Below, piece after piece: positions 29,435 through 37,501 of a stretch of 64,000 nt of DNA; within the stretch, counting starts at the first letter, position 1; every line of letters starts with the position of its first letter. Under the pieces are notes generated by a model. It worked only from the letters and a program-made list of their open reading frames with translations, was not told where the DNA came from and ran no database searches. The stretch lies in contig NZ_RAHJ01000019.1 in assembly GCF_003605755.1 (NCBI RefSeq), forward strand, positions 62,001 to 126,000, given 5' to 3'. The stretch is from Tsuneonella suprasediminis. GTDB lineage: Bacteria; Pseudomonadota; Alphaproteobacteria; Sphingomonadales; Sphingomonadaceae. The position numbers and the translations under genes are program-made.

Positions 29435-30655
29435 TCAGGCCCAGTTGGCCATTTCCTTTTCGAGGTTATTCACAATCGCTTCGAAGAATTGTTCGGTGGT
29501 CAGCCACGACTGGCCCGGCCCGATCAGCAGCGCGAGGTCTTTGGTCATCTGACCGCTCTCAACTGTCTTGATGCAGACCTGCTCCAGCGTTTCGGCGAAC
29601 TTCACCACTTCGGGGGTGTCGTCGAACTTGCCACGATACATCAACCCGCGAGTCCAGGCGAAAATGCTGGCGATCGGGTTGGTGCTGGTCGCCTTGCCCT
29701 GCTGGTGCTGGCGATAGTGGCGGGTGACGGTGCCGTGGGCGGCTTCTGCTTCCACGGTTTTGCCGTCGGGTGCCATCAGAACCGAAGTCATCAGGCCGAG
29801 CGAGCCGAAGCCCTGAGCGACGATGTCCGACTGCACGTCGCCATCGTAGTTCTTGCATGCCCAGATAAACTTGCCGTTCCACTTCAGTGCTGACGCAACC
29901 ATGTCGTCGATCAGGCGGTGCTCGTAGGTCAGGCCTTTCTTTTCGAACTGAGGCTTAAATTCAGTGTCGAATACATCCTGGAACAGATCCTTGAAGCGGC
30001 CATCGTAGGCCTTGAGGATCGTGTTCTTGGTCGAAAGATACACAGGCCATCCACGGTCGAGGCCGTAGTTGAAGCTGGCGCGAGCGAAATCGCGGATCGA
30101 ATCGTCGAGGTTGTACATCGCCATGGCGACGCCGCTTGATGGGAAGTCGAACACATCGAGATCGATGTTCTTGCCATCTTCGCCTTCGAAAACGAGGCGC
30201 AGCTTTCCCTTGCCGGGAATCAGTGTGTCGGTCGCCTTGTACTGATCGCCGAATGCGTGGCGGCCCACGACGATCGGATCGGTCCATCCCGGCACCAGCC
30301 GCGGAACATTGTCGATCACGATGGGTTCGCGGAAGACGACGCCGCCCAGAATGTTGCGGATCGTGCCGTTGGGGCTCTTCCACATTTTCTTGAGGCTGAA
30401 TTCTTCGACGCGCGCTTCGTCTGGGGTGATGGTGGCGCATTTCACGCCGACGCCATGTTCCTTGATCGCATTGGCAGCGTCGACGGTGATCTGATCGTCG
30501 GTTTCGTCGCGCTTTTCGATCGAGAGATCGTAATACCGGAGGTCGATATCGAGATAGGGCTGAATCAGCCGTTCGCGAATCCACTGCCAGATAATGCGGG
30601 TCATCTCGTCGCCGTCGATTTCGACGACCGGGTTCTTCACCTTGATCTTGGCCAT
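29435..30655 (-). CDS. icd: Isocitrate dehydrogenase (NADP+), dimeric eukaryotic-like type
   Basis: A 406-residue enzyme of the TCA cycle that decarboxylates isocitrate to 2-oxoglutarate. The N-terminus [23 protein letters not shown], the SPNGTIRN substrate loop, and the catalytic [20 protein letters not shown] region match the class used by sphingomonads and eukaryotes rather than the E. coli type. The ATG at 30655 has AGGA five bases upstream; an ATG two codons earlier at 30661 would start inside that AGGA region. Ends at a strong terminator. Confidence 0.97.
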   Translation of the reverse strand: MAKIKVKNPVVEIDGDEMTRIIWQWIRERLIQPYLDIDLRYYDLSIEKRDETDDQITVDAANAIKEHGVGVKCATITPDEARVEEFSLKKMWKSPNGTIRNILGGVVFREPIVIDNVPRLVPGWTDPIVVGRHAFGDQYKATDTLIPGKGKLRLVFEGEDGKNIDLDVFDFPSSGVAMAMYNLDDSIRDFARASFNYGLDRGWPVYLSTKNTILKAYDGRFKDLFQDVFDTEFKPQFEKKGLTYEHRLIDDMVASALKWNGKFIWACKNYDGDVQSDIVAQGFGSLGLMTSVLMAPDGKTVEAEAAHGTVTRHYRQHQQGKATSTNPIASIFAWTRGLMYRGKFDDTPEVVKFAETLEQVCIKTVESGQMTKDLALLIGPGQSWLTTEQFFEAIVNNLEKEMANWA

Positions 30656-30732
30656 GTTCATCCTGTTCGTATGAGAGTTTGCCGCGCTTTAGCAGCTAGA
30701 CGCGCAGGTGCAAGGCAGGGGCTGGAAACACG

Positions 30733-30758
30733 AAAGGCGCCGCTTGCGCGACGCCTTT
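30733..30758 (-). terminator. Possible terminator of the tRNA-Val gene
   Basis: An AAAGGCG/CGCCTTT hairpin with an inner GC extension lies 15 bases past the tRNA 3' end. The inner mismatch becomes a G-U pair on the minus-strand RNA. The following T run is short. Confidence 0.5.
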
Positions 30759-30772
30759 TGCGAAAGGTCCGA

Positions 30773-30847
30773 TGGTGGGCGTAGCAAGGATTGAACTTGC
30801 GACCCCTACGATGTCAACATAGTGCTCTACCACTGAGCTATACGCCC
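30773..30847 (-). tRNA. tRNA-Val (GAC)
   Basis: Read on the minus strand, the acceptor GGGCGTA pairs with TACGCCC. The D arm TAGCTCAGTGGTAGAGC is normal. The anticodon stem CTATG/CGTAG (one G-U) encloses the loop TTGACAT, anticodon GAC for GTC codons. The T loop contains TTCAATC, and the discriminator A is followed by a genome-encoded CCA. No intron or gap. Confidence 0.97.
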
Positions 30848-30915
30848 GCACTATCGGACAACCGCTTGCGCGGCGAGGCGGCCATGTAGCGAGTGCGGCG
30901 CGCCTGTGCAAGTGG

Positions 30916-31305
30916 TCAAAGACTCGCTTGCGCTTCCCCGGCGAAAACGCGGTCCACTTCCATCACAAGGTCGCGGAGATGAAACGGTTTAGATAGCACT
31001 TTTGCTTGCGGCTGTTCGCGACTCGCGCGCAAGGTGACTGCTGCAAATCCGGTAATGAACATCACCTTTGTCCGCGGGGCGATCTCATTGCACCGCTGGG
31101 CAAGCTCGATCCCGTCCATTTCCGGCATCACAATGTCAGACAGAAGAAGGTCGAAATCGCCATTTTGAAGGTGGGGTATCGCCGCCGTTCCCCGGTCCAC
31201 AGCGAGAACTTCATAATCGGCTTTCTCCAGCGCGCGCACCAGATAGGTACGCATCGCATCGTCGTCTTCAGCCAGGAGAATCTTGATTTTCCGCAGTTCG
31301 GTCAT
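30916..31305 (-). CDS. cpdR: Single-domain response regulator CpdR
   Basis: A 129-residue stand-alone receiver. The acidic pocket LLAEDDD (residues 10-16), Asp57 phosphoacceptor in LLSDIVMPEMDG, and Lys106 in VLSKPF are all present, and no output domain follows. It matches CpdR, which in alphaproteobacteria is phosphorylated by CckA via ChpT and, when unphosphorylated, delivers substrates such as PleD to ClpXP. The same window encodes CckA at 15292-17748. Divergent from the amidohydrolase gene at 31403. Confidence 0.88.
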   Translation of the reverse strand: MTELRKIKILLAEDDDAMRTYLVRALEKADYEVLAVDRGTAAIPHLQNGDFDLLLSDIVMPEMDGIELAQRCNEIAPRTKVMFITGFAAVTLRASREQPQAKVLSKPFHLRDLVMEVDRVFAGEAQASL

Positions 31306-31402
31306 GCGGTCCGTATAGCGGAGAGCACTTAAGAAATCTTATGCGTTTGTCGCGGTCTGGCCAGTTTTGACATCCCCGCTGCCGCGGAGCATTCTGTGGT
31401 CA

Positions 31403-32341
31403 ATGAGCGACAAACATGATCACCCGGGCGAATCGGGGGGTAATATTTCGGGAAGCGATGGACAGTCGGCATTCGTGCTCACGGACATGGCGCAAACCCC
31501 TTTGCCTGTATTGATAGCGGTGCCGCATGCCGGGCGCGATTATCCTGAGCAATTGCTGGCAAAAATGCGCCACAGAGATCAGGTGCCGCTGCGTCTCGAA
31601 GATCGCTATGTCGATCTCATTGGCCGGACTGTGGCGCAGCAGACGGGAGCGGCTTTGCTAGTGGCACACGCACCACGGGCGATGATCGATCTCAATCGGG
31701 CAACAGACGATATGGATTGGAGCATGGTGTCTGGTGGAGCCAGAGAGGAGGCACGGCATTCGCTTGCCAATCGTCGTTCGCGAAGCGGATTGGGGCTGGT
31801 ACCACGTCGGTTGGCCGGAATTGGTGAAATCTGGAGCGGACCGATTGAGCGCGCCGAACTGGATTCGCGGATCGCTGATATCCACCAACCCTATCATGCG
31901 ACACTCGGGCGTTCGCTGGATTTGATTCGCGATCGTTGGGGAGCGGCTCTGCTGATCGATCTCCATTCAATGCCGCCATTGCGACCGCGCCACCCCGGTG
32001 AGCGGACGGCCGAGTTTGTCGTTGGCGACAGGTTTGGAGCAAGTTGCGATCCTGAAATCGTTGCGACTGCGCTCGACTATTTTGGCCAGCATGGCCGTTT
32101 GGTTGCACACAACCGGCCCTATGCTGGTGGTTATGTGCTTGATCGTCACGCTCTGCCAGCGCGGGGAATACACGCAATTCAGATCGAGATTTGCCGCTCC
32201 AGCTACCTTGATTCGCATCTCAACGAGCCGTCCGTTCGTATGAACGGGGTCGCGCGACTTGTGGCGGGGCTGGTGAGTCAACTGGCGGGGCAAATCGCCG
32301 AAGTGGGGCGCGGTTCTGCGATCCCGCTTGCCGCCGAATAA
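31403..32341 (+). CDS. N-formylglutamate amidohydrolase family protein
   Basis: A 312-residue protein of the N-formylglutamate amidohydrolase (HutG/FGase) fold. It has the family segments VLIAVPHAGRDYP, LRLEDRYVDLIG, APRAMIDLNRATDDMDW and LLIDLHSMPPL; the Asp-Leu-His in the last is a probable metal ligand set. The true substrate may be another N-acyl amino acid. The ATG at 31403 is chosen because the 12 codons upstream are poorly conserved-looking. No other histidine degradation gene is nearby, so a hut role is not supported by context. Confidence 0.87.
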   Translation: MSDKHDHPGESGGNISGSDGQSAFVLTDMAQTPLPVLIAVPHAGRDYPEQLLAKMRHRDQVPLRLEDRYVDLIGRTVAQQTGAALLVAHAPRAMIDLNRATDDMDWSMVSGGAREEARHSLANRRSRSGLGLVPRRLAGIGEIWSGPIERAELDSRIADIHQPYHATLGRSLDLIRDRWGAALLIDLHSMPPLRPRHPGERTAEFVVGDRFGASCDPEIVATALDYFGQHGRLVAHNRPYAGGYVLDRHALPARGIHAIQIEICRSSYLDSHLNEPSVRMNGVARLVAGLVSQLAGQIAEVGRGSAIPLAAE

Positions 32342-32355
32342 AGCCATCAGCTTAT

Positions 32356-32388
32356 AAAAAAACCACCTCGTGCTAATGCACGAGGTGG
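32356..32388 (-). terminator. Rho-independent terminator downstream of sapC
   Basis: CCACCTCGTGC and GCACGAGGTGG form an eleven-pair perfect stem around TAAT. On the minus strand it is followed by seven T. It lies 165 bases past the sapC stop at 32553. Confidence 0.85.
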
Positions 32389-32404
32389 CCAAGGTTCAGG
32401 GAGG

Positions 32405-32424
32405 AGGTGCATCATGATGCACCT
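32405..32424. repeat. 20-bp perfect palindrome
   Basis: AGGTGCATCATGATGCACCT is a perfect 20-bp palindrome between the sapC stop and its terminator. It could be an operator or a processing hairpin; nothing nearby decides. Confidence 0.6.
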
Positions 32425-32552
32425 GCCGGACCGGCCATGAGGGAAGCGCGATCCGGTATTGGGAAGATAGGCTCTGATCGGGGCCAGTTCAACCCTCATC
32501 CAATCGCGCGGGCAGGGCGTTTGGCCGCGCCCGCGCAATGGAAACAGGAAAA

Positions 32553-33350
32553 TCAGGATGCTGGCGTATCAGCCGGGTTGAGCGCAGTTGGCTGCGGCAC
32601 TTTGCCCTGGCCCATCTGCATGCCGAAGATCACGCGCATAAGGTCGAGCGAGAACAGGTGGGCATGCAGAAGCGGAAGGAGGCCGTTCTTGGTCCATTCG
32701 CTGAGAACATCCCCACTCAGTTCGCGCAGCTTTTCCTCATTGATCATCTGGAAACCGCGATAGACAAAAGGCTGATCGGGTTTGGAGTTGTCGGTGATGG
32801 CAATTTCACCTTCCATCAGCAGATCGTGCTTCTTGATTTCTTCGATGAAAGCCTGAGTGCGCGCGCCAGCCTGTTCAAACTGTTCGCAGAAGTTGAGGAT
32901 ACCTTCCACAGTGGGGGCCGGTTTACCCTGATCGTCGAACAGAATTTCGCCTTCCTTGAAGTCGCCGATGACGCCTGCGGTCGGATCGAAGCAAAGCGAG
33001 AGTTCTTCTGCATCGGGGGTAAGGCGGGCGAGCATAAAGGGGTAACGGCGGACATAAGCCGGAATATAAACGGGGTCGGTGACTTTGCCGTTTTCGTCGA
33101 CAAATACGTTTACACCTTCGTTGAGGCCCATCAGCGCAAGCGGAACAGGGTTTTCGCCCGAGCTGAAAACGATGGGGTAGTCGCGCTGGGTCTGCACGAA
33201 CTCATCCACCGTCAGCGGGATGGCGTGCTGACCGGAAAGCCACTTGAGCGATTCGATCTGTTTGGCGCGCCACTTGGCGTGGTCGCGGCTGTTCAGCGGC
33301 ATCAGGTCATTGTAAAACAAAGGCAGGTTGGTTTCGGGCGCAGTGGCCAT
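32553..33350 (-). CDS. SapC family protein
   Basis: A 265-residue soluble protein matching the SapC family (PLFYNDLMPLNSRDHAKWRAKQIESLKW at the N-terminus, then YPIVFSSG and PVYIPAYVRRYPFMLA). SapC proteins are frequent in sphingomonads and Caulobacterales, often beside TonB-dependent receptors or S-layer genes, but the function is unclear. Here it is without a TonB receptor neighbour. The ATG at 33350 has GGAG seven bases upstream. Terminator and palindrome follow. Confidence 0.88.
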   Translation of the reverse strand: MATAPETNLPLFYNDLMPLNSRDHAKWRAKQIESLKWLSGQHAIPLTVDEFVQTQRDYPIVFSSGENPVPLALMGLNEGVNVFVDENGKVTDPVYIPAYVRRYPFMLARLTPDAEELSLCFDPTAGVIGDFKEGEILFDDQGKPAPTVEGILNFCEQFEQAGARTQAFIEEIKKHDLLMEGEIAITDNSKPDQPFVYRGFQMINEEKLRELSGDVLSEWTKNGLLPLLHAHLFSLDLMRVIFGMQMGQGKVPQPTALNPADTPAS

Positions 33351-33429
33351 CGGACATCTCCAAAGAAGGGGATCGGAATAAGTTGGCCGCGCCGGACCAT
33401 TCATCCAGGCGGCACTGTGGACGGTCGCT

Positions 33430-34875
33430 TTAGGGAGTGGCACCGCCCTGTGCAAGCGGCACGAGCTTGCCGGGGTTGAGCAGCCCTTGGGGATCGAGCG
33501 CCTGCTTGACCTTCCGCATGATATCCAGCGCAACGGGGTTGCCAAGGCGGCCAAGTTCGTCGCGCTTGAGTTGCCCGATTCCATGCTCCGCACTGATTGA
33601 TCCATCCCACTGGGTGACCATCTCATAGACCTGCGCGCTGATCGCTTTGCCGTCGGTCTTGTACCATCCTGACGGATCGATACCGTGAGGCGCGATAACG
33701 TGGAAATGAACATTACCGTCGCCCAGATGCCCGAATGCAATCGCTTCTGTGCCGGGCCATTCCTGTTCAATTCGCGGCACTGCCGCGGCTACAAATGCTG
33801 GCATGCGCTCAACCGGGACGGAAATATCATGTTGCACGGCAGGGCCTTTTTCCCGTTCCGCCGGCGCTATGGAATCGCGCAGCAACCAGAACGCTTCAGC
33901 CTGCGATTCGTTGGCGGCGATGGTCGCGTCTTCTATCAGCCCGCTTTCGAATGAGCTGACCATCATGCCTTCAGCCAGTTGATCGATCTTCCCGGCTTCG
34001 CCAGGTTCTGCCACCAATTCGATGAGAGCATGCCATGCATGTTTGCCAGCTAACGGTCCGCGCGATCCAGGGAGGTGACGGAGAACATCTTCGAGGGTCG
34101 ACTGAGCGAGCACTTCGAATCCTTCGAGTGCATGGCCTGCCCCATGCTGGCATTTCAATAGCAGCGCTCTTGCCGTTTCCAGCGAATCCATCCCCGCCCA
34201 AATCACACGTCTTTCGCCAATCGCAGGCACGATGCGAAGAGTTGCTGCGGTAACGATGCCAAGCGTCCCCTCCGATCCGATGAGCAACTGCTTCAGGTCG
34301 AACCCGCGGTTGTCTTTCTTCAATGCTGTCATCGCATTGAATATCTGCCCATCGGCCAGAACCGCTTCCAGACCGAGGACTTGCGCGCGCATCGACCCGT
34401 GCTGCAAAACTTGAGTACCGCCGGCATTAGTGGAAATTAGACCGCCAATCGTTGCCGACCCTTTTCCTCCTAGGGTGAGGGGAAAGCGCATCCCTCCGGC
34501 TTCCACCGCCTCATGCAATTTTTGCAGGATAACTCCGGCTTCACATACTGCTTGCCCGGCGTCTGCATCGATTGCACGAATGGCATCCATGCGCCGAAGC
34601 GAAAGTAGCACGGCAGTGCCGCTTTCATCTGGCGTAGCTCCGCCACACATCCCGCTGTTTCCACCTTGTGGCACAATTGGCACATCGTGCTTTGCACATA
34701 ATTTGACCAATGCAGATACTTCTTCGGCGGATGCTGGCGAGGCCAGAGCACATGCCTTACCTTTAAAGCGGCCACGCCAATCGGTCAGCCAAGCATCGAC
34801 CAGTTCCGGGTCGCGGGTAAGGCCTCGCGGGCCGAGCAGGGCGGATGCTTCTTCGAAGAATGTCGTTTCAGTCAT
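33430..34875 (-). CDS. FAD-binding 2-hydroxyacid dehydrogenase (GlcD/D2HGDH-like)
   Basis: A 481-residue flavoprotein of the PCMH-FAD type. The FAD-binding segment VPIVPQGGNSGMCGGATPD is near residue 65. The C-terminal cap has GHLGDGNVHFHV and the catalytic-region ISAEHGIGQLKRD. These enzymes oxidise D-2-hydroxyacids such as D-lactate, glycolate or D-2-hydroxyglutarate and pass electrons to an acceptor. Which of these is used cannot be told. ATG at 34875 fits the family start. About 80 bases upstream of sapC on the same strand. Confidence 0.9.
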   Translation of the reverse strand: MTETTFFEEASALLGPRGLTRDPELVDAWLTDWRGRFKGKACALASPASAEEVSALVKLCAKHDVPIVPQGGNSGMCGGATPDESGTAVLLSLRRMDAIRAIDADAGQAVCEAGVILQKLHEAVEAGGMRFPLTLGGKGSATIGGLISTNAGGTQVLQHGSMRAQVLGLEAVLADGQIFNAMTALKKDNRGFDLKQLLIGSEGTLGIVTAATLRIVPAIGERRVIWAGMDSLETARALLLKCQHGAGHALEGFEVLAQSTLEDVLRHLPGSRGPLAGKHAWHALIELVAEPGEAGKIDQLAEGMMVSSFESGLIEDATIAANESQAEAFWLLRDSIAPAEREKGPAVQHDISVPVERMPAFVAAAVPRIEQEWPGTEAIAFGHLGDGNVHFHVIAPHGIDPSGWYKTDGKAISAQVYEMVTQWDGSISAEHGIGQLKRDELGRLGNPVALDIMRKVKQALDPQGLLNPGKLVPLAQGGATP

Positions 34876-35024
34876 TGTTGGTGCTATTGCACAGGCGGTC
34901 GGTAAAGAGCCAGAACTTGCGCTCTTCAACAATGGAATTAAGCCGATATTCAAGCAAAGGCCGTAAGAGCGGTTGGCATATTGACACAGGGAGTCCATTT
35001 TCGGGCCATTGCCCGCTCTTCGCC

Positions 35025-35579
35025 ATGAACCTCATGCTCGCCCTTGTCGCGCCACTTGCGTTGCTATTCCCGAGTACTCTCCCTGAGGGATCGATGGAAC
35101 GTTCGCACCTGACGCCGCCGGAAGATCGCCCGCCCGCCGGTTCGGAAGTGAGCGAATGGCTTCCGCTCGCGCCGCCCACGCAAACGCCTGCATTCGATCA
35201 GGTGCGGATTGAACAGCGGGTTATCATCCGCATATCGCCGCGCGGAAATTCCGTGCGGCCCAGCGCTTTTAATGGGATGGATATTCCGCCACCGCCGCCG
35301 CGGTTAGTCGAACGCAAGATGGGCAATTGCATTCCGGTGAACAGAATCGTCGGAGTCGAACCGCGTGGCGATGATCGTCTGTTACTATTCCTGAGCGATC
35401 GGACGTTGGTGACCGCACAACTGGCACGCAATTGTAGTGCGCGCGATTACTACGCCGGATTCTATCTGGAGCGGACGCGGGACGGGCAAATGTGCGTCAA
35501 CCGCGACAAAATTCATTCCCGCGCAGGCAGCAATTGTTCGATCAGCAGCCTGCGTCGATTGGTCGAAGTGGGCAATTGA
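35025..35579 (+). CDS. Exported hypothetical protein
   Basis: A 184-residue protein with a probable signal peptide (MNLMLALVAPLALLFPSTLP). It has a proline-rich linker (IPPPPPRLVERK) and a C-terminal half with four cysteines (GNCIP, ARNCSAR, GQMCVN, GSNCSI) that could form two disulfides. No family name can be given; similar small cysteine-containing periplasmic proteins occur in sphingomonads. The start is chosen for the signal peptide, since the frame opens far upstream without one. Confidence 0.65.
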   Translation: MNLMLALVAPLALLFPSTLPEGSMERSHLTPPEDRPPAGSEVSEWLPLAPPTQTPAFDQVRIEQRVIIRISPRGNSVRPSAFNGMDIPPPPPRLVERKMGNCIPVNRIVGVEPRGDDRLLLFLSDRTLVTAQLARNCSARDYYAGFYLERTRDGQMCVNRDKIHSRAGSNCSISSLRRLVEVGN

Positions 35580-35615
35580 TCCGCCACACCATCGCCACAA
35601 TTTCTTGACTTTCCC

Positions 35616-35635
35616 GCCCTTGCATGCGCAAGGGC
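35616..35635. promoter_or_regulatory. Inverted repeat upstream of the helicase gene
   Basis: GCCCTTGC and GCAAGGGC form a perfect eight-base inverted repeat around four bases, about 80 bases before the helicase ATG. A TTGACT just before it (35605-35610) could be a -35 element, which would put the repeat within the promoter. No T run follows, so it is not a clear terminator of the gene before it. Confidence 0.35.
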
Positions 35636-35716
35636 GCAGAGATTTACGGATAGCGACTGTCGCAGTTCCATCCCCGGGCCACTCAAGGCCCGCCAACCCG
35701 GAAACACACTGACCAT

Positions 35717-37102
35717 ATGACGTTTGCCGACCTCGGCCTCTCGCCCGAATTGCTTAAAGCGGTGGAAGACGCCGGTTATACCGAGCCGACCCCTATTCAG
35801 GCGCAAGCGATTCCGCCGGTTCTGATGATGAAGGATCTCATCGGCATCGCGCAGACCGGCACCGGCAAAACGGCCAGTTTCGTGCTGCCGATGATCGACA
35901 TCCTCGCAAACGGGCGACGTCGCGCGTTGATGCCGCGCTCGCTGATTCTGGCACCAACGCGAGAATTGGCCGCGCAGGTTGCGGAAAATTTTGAGAAGTA
36001 TGGCAAGAACCATGATCTCAAGCTGGTCCTGCTGATTGGCGGGGTTCAGATGGGCGATCAATTGAAGGCGCTTGACGAAGGTGTCGATGTGCTGATCGCC
36101 ACGCCGGGCCGCCTGATGGACTTGTTCGAGCGCGGCAAGATTTTGCTCAACGGCTGCGAACTTCTGGTGATCGATGAAGCGGACCGGATGCTCGATATGG
36201 GATTTATCCCCGATATCGAGTTCATTTGCTCCAAGTTGCCTGAAACCCGGCAAACGATGCTGTTCAGCGCCACGATGCCGCCGCCGATCGAGAAGCTGGC
36301 CAAGACGTTTCTCAACAATCCCAAGCGGATCGAAGTGAGTCGTGCGGCGACGACGAACAAGGATATTACCGCGTTCAAGATCCCGCTGAAATCGCGGCAG
36401 AAGCGGGAAACACTGACCTGGCTTCTGCGTAACGATCTGGTGGAAACCGCGATTATCTTCGCCAATCGCAAAACGACCGTGCGCGAACTGAACAAGGCGT
36501 TGCAGCGCGAAGGTTTTGCCAGCGGTGAAATCCACGGCGATATCGATCAGAACAGCCGCCAAAAAGAGCTCGCCCGGTTTAAGGCGGGCGAGGTCAATAT
36601 TCTGGTCGCCAGCGATGTCGCGGCGCGCGGGCTCGACATCAAAGGGGTGAGCCATGTGTTCAATTACGACACGCCCTGGCACCCCGACGATTACGTCCAC
36701 CGTATCGGTCGCACTGGCCGTGCCGGGGCGAAGGGGCGGGCATTCACTTTCGTGGCGGAAGAAGACGGTGAAGCGATCGACAATGTCGAGAAGCTGACCG
36801 GCACGAAGATTCCAATCTTCGGCAAGAAGGATGTTCGCGTCGAACTGACGGCACCCGCGAAGACGGAAGAGCCTGAGGTTGAAAGCGATGATGCGGCTGA
36901 GGATCAGCCTCGCCGCACGCGCAGCCGCCGAAAGGATGCGGATGAACGTCAGGAGCGGCCGCGTCAGGAGCGTTCACCGCGCGGAGAGCGGAACGAACCA
37001 CGTCGCTCGCGCGGGCGCGACGATTACGACGATGCGCCGATCCCCGCTGGCGAATGGAATGGGCCGCGACCAAGCTTTCTCGACGTGAGCGCAACGACCT
37101 GA
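35717..37102 (+). CDS. DEAD-box RNA helicase (RhlE-type)
   Basis: A 461-residue ATP-dependent RNA helicase. Motifs in order are the Q motif (TPIQAQAIP), AQTGTGKT (Walker A), PTRELAAQ, TPGRLMD, DEAD in VIDEADRMLDMGF, SAT, and the C-terminal ARGLDIKGVSHV and HRIGRTGR. The C-terminal ~90 residues are acidic and then arginine-rich (RRTRSRRKDADERQERPRQE), a disordered RNA-binding tail. Roles in ribosome assembly or cold adaptation are likely by family. Confidence 0.95.
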   Translation: MTFADLGLSPELLKAVEDAGYTEPTPIQAQAIPPVLMMKDLIGIAQTGTGKTASFVLPMIDILANGRRRALMPRSLILAPTRELAAQVAENFEKYGKNHDLKLVLLIGGVQMGDQLKALDEGVDVLIATPGRLMDLFERGKILLNGCELLVIDEADRMLDMGFIPDIEFICSKLPETRQTMLFSATMPPPIEKLAKTFLNNPKRIEVSRAATTNKDITAFKIPLKSRQKRETLTWLLRNDLVETAIIFANRKTTVRELNKALQREGFASGEIHGDIDQNSRQKELARFKAGEVNILVASDVAARGLDIKGVSHVFNYDTPWHPDDYVHRIGRTGRAGAKGRAFTFVAEEDGEAIDNVEKLTGTKIPIFGKKDVRVELTAPAKTEEPEVESDDAAEDQPRRTRSRRKDADERQERPRQERSPRGERNEPRRSRGRDDYDDAPIPAGEWNGPRPSFLDVSATT

Positions 37103-37117
37103 GTTACCACTGTTGCG

Positions 37118-37269
37118 CCCCTGTCGAGGGGGTTGGCTATGCCCTGTTGGTGCGGTGAGTGGACCTTACCTCATAGGTCGGGATAGCGCCTGCGCGTTAT
37201 CTAGGGCCGCACTCCCAATCGGCAATCGCCCGTATAGCCACGTCTCATATGTTGCCGTCCATTGGGCGG
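37118..37269 (+). ncRNA. Candidate structured RNA region
   Basis: The gap between the helicase and uvrD contains nested pairing. CCCCT/AGGGG forms a tetraloop hairpin (37118-37131). TGGCTAT (37134-37140) pairs with ATAGCCA (37234-37240). Inside, GTGCGG (37150-37155) pairs with CCGCAC (37207-37212), enclosing GACCT/AGGTC (37162-37179) and an eight-pair hairpin (GATAGCGC, 37182-37189, with GCGTTATC, 37194-37201). CCGTCC/GGGCGG (37255-37269) follows. Two of the stems need G-U pairs that exist only on the plus-strand RNA. No family was recognised. Confidence 0.35.
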
Positions 37270-37270
37270 A

Positions 37271-37312
37271 GACATGGACCACATGTTACACTGCCCAGAA
37301 CCAGAAAAACCC
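37271..37312. repeat. Copy 2 of the 42-bp dispersed element
   Basis: It matches 6288-6329 at 37 of 42 positions, same orientation. A hairpin ends one base before it, as in copy 1. A 64-codon frame (37262-37456) runs through it in a frame giving HMLHCPEPEK, and copy 1 gives RMLHCPEEEK, but the differences do not fall mainly at third positions. I therefore do not call a protein. Confidence 0.6.
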
Positions 37313-37501
37313 TTTGCGGATTCGGTGAAAAAATCTTGTGAATTCAGTGACAAAGCCGAACTCCATCCTGCAATGGCGCATATGTGCGATGTAGGAAACC
37401 GTCTGTGCACTCCGAACCCGCAGAGGCTGGTGCGGGGCGGTGCTGATCTGGGCTAATCTGACGTAGGCTCAGTTGTGTCTGTCGGCATAGGAAGAAGTGC
37501 C
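37313..37501. other. Intergenic remainder before the uvrD stop
   Basis: Nothing clear is seen here apart from an extension of the short open frame mentioned at the repeat. No T-rich terminator for uvrD was found on the minus strand. Confidence 0.35.

Noticed and set aside
35616-35635. Terminator for the hypothetical gene ending at 35579
   Set aside because: The stem is good but no T run follows on the plus strand, so I list it as a regulatory inverted repeat.
37262-37456. 64-codon frame through copy 2 of the repeat (HMLHCPEPEK)
   Set aside because: Substitutions between the two copies are not concentrated at third positions and the downstream parts do not align, so coding is not supported.
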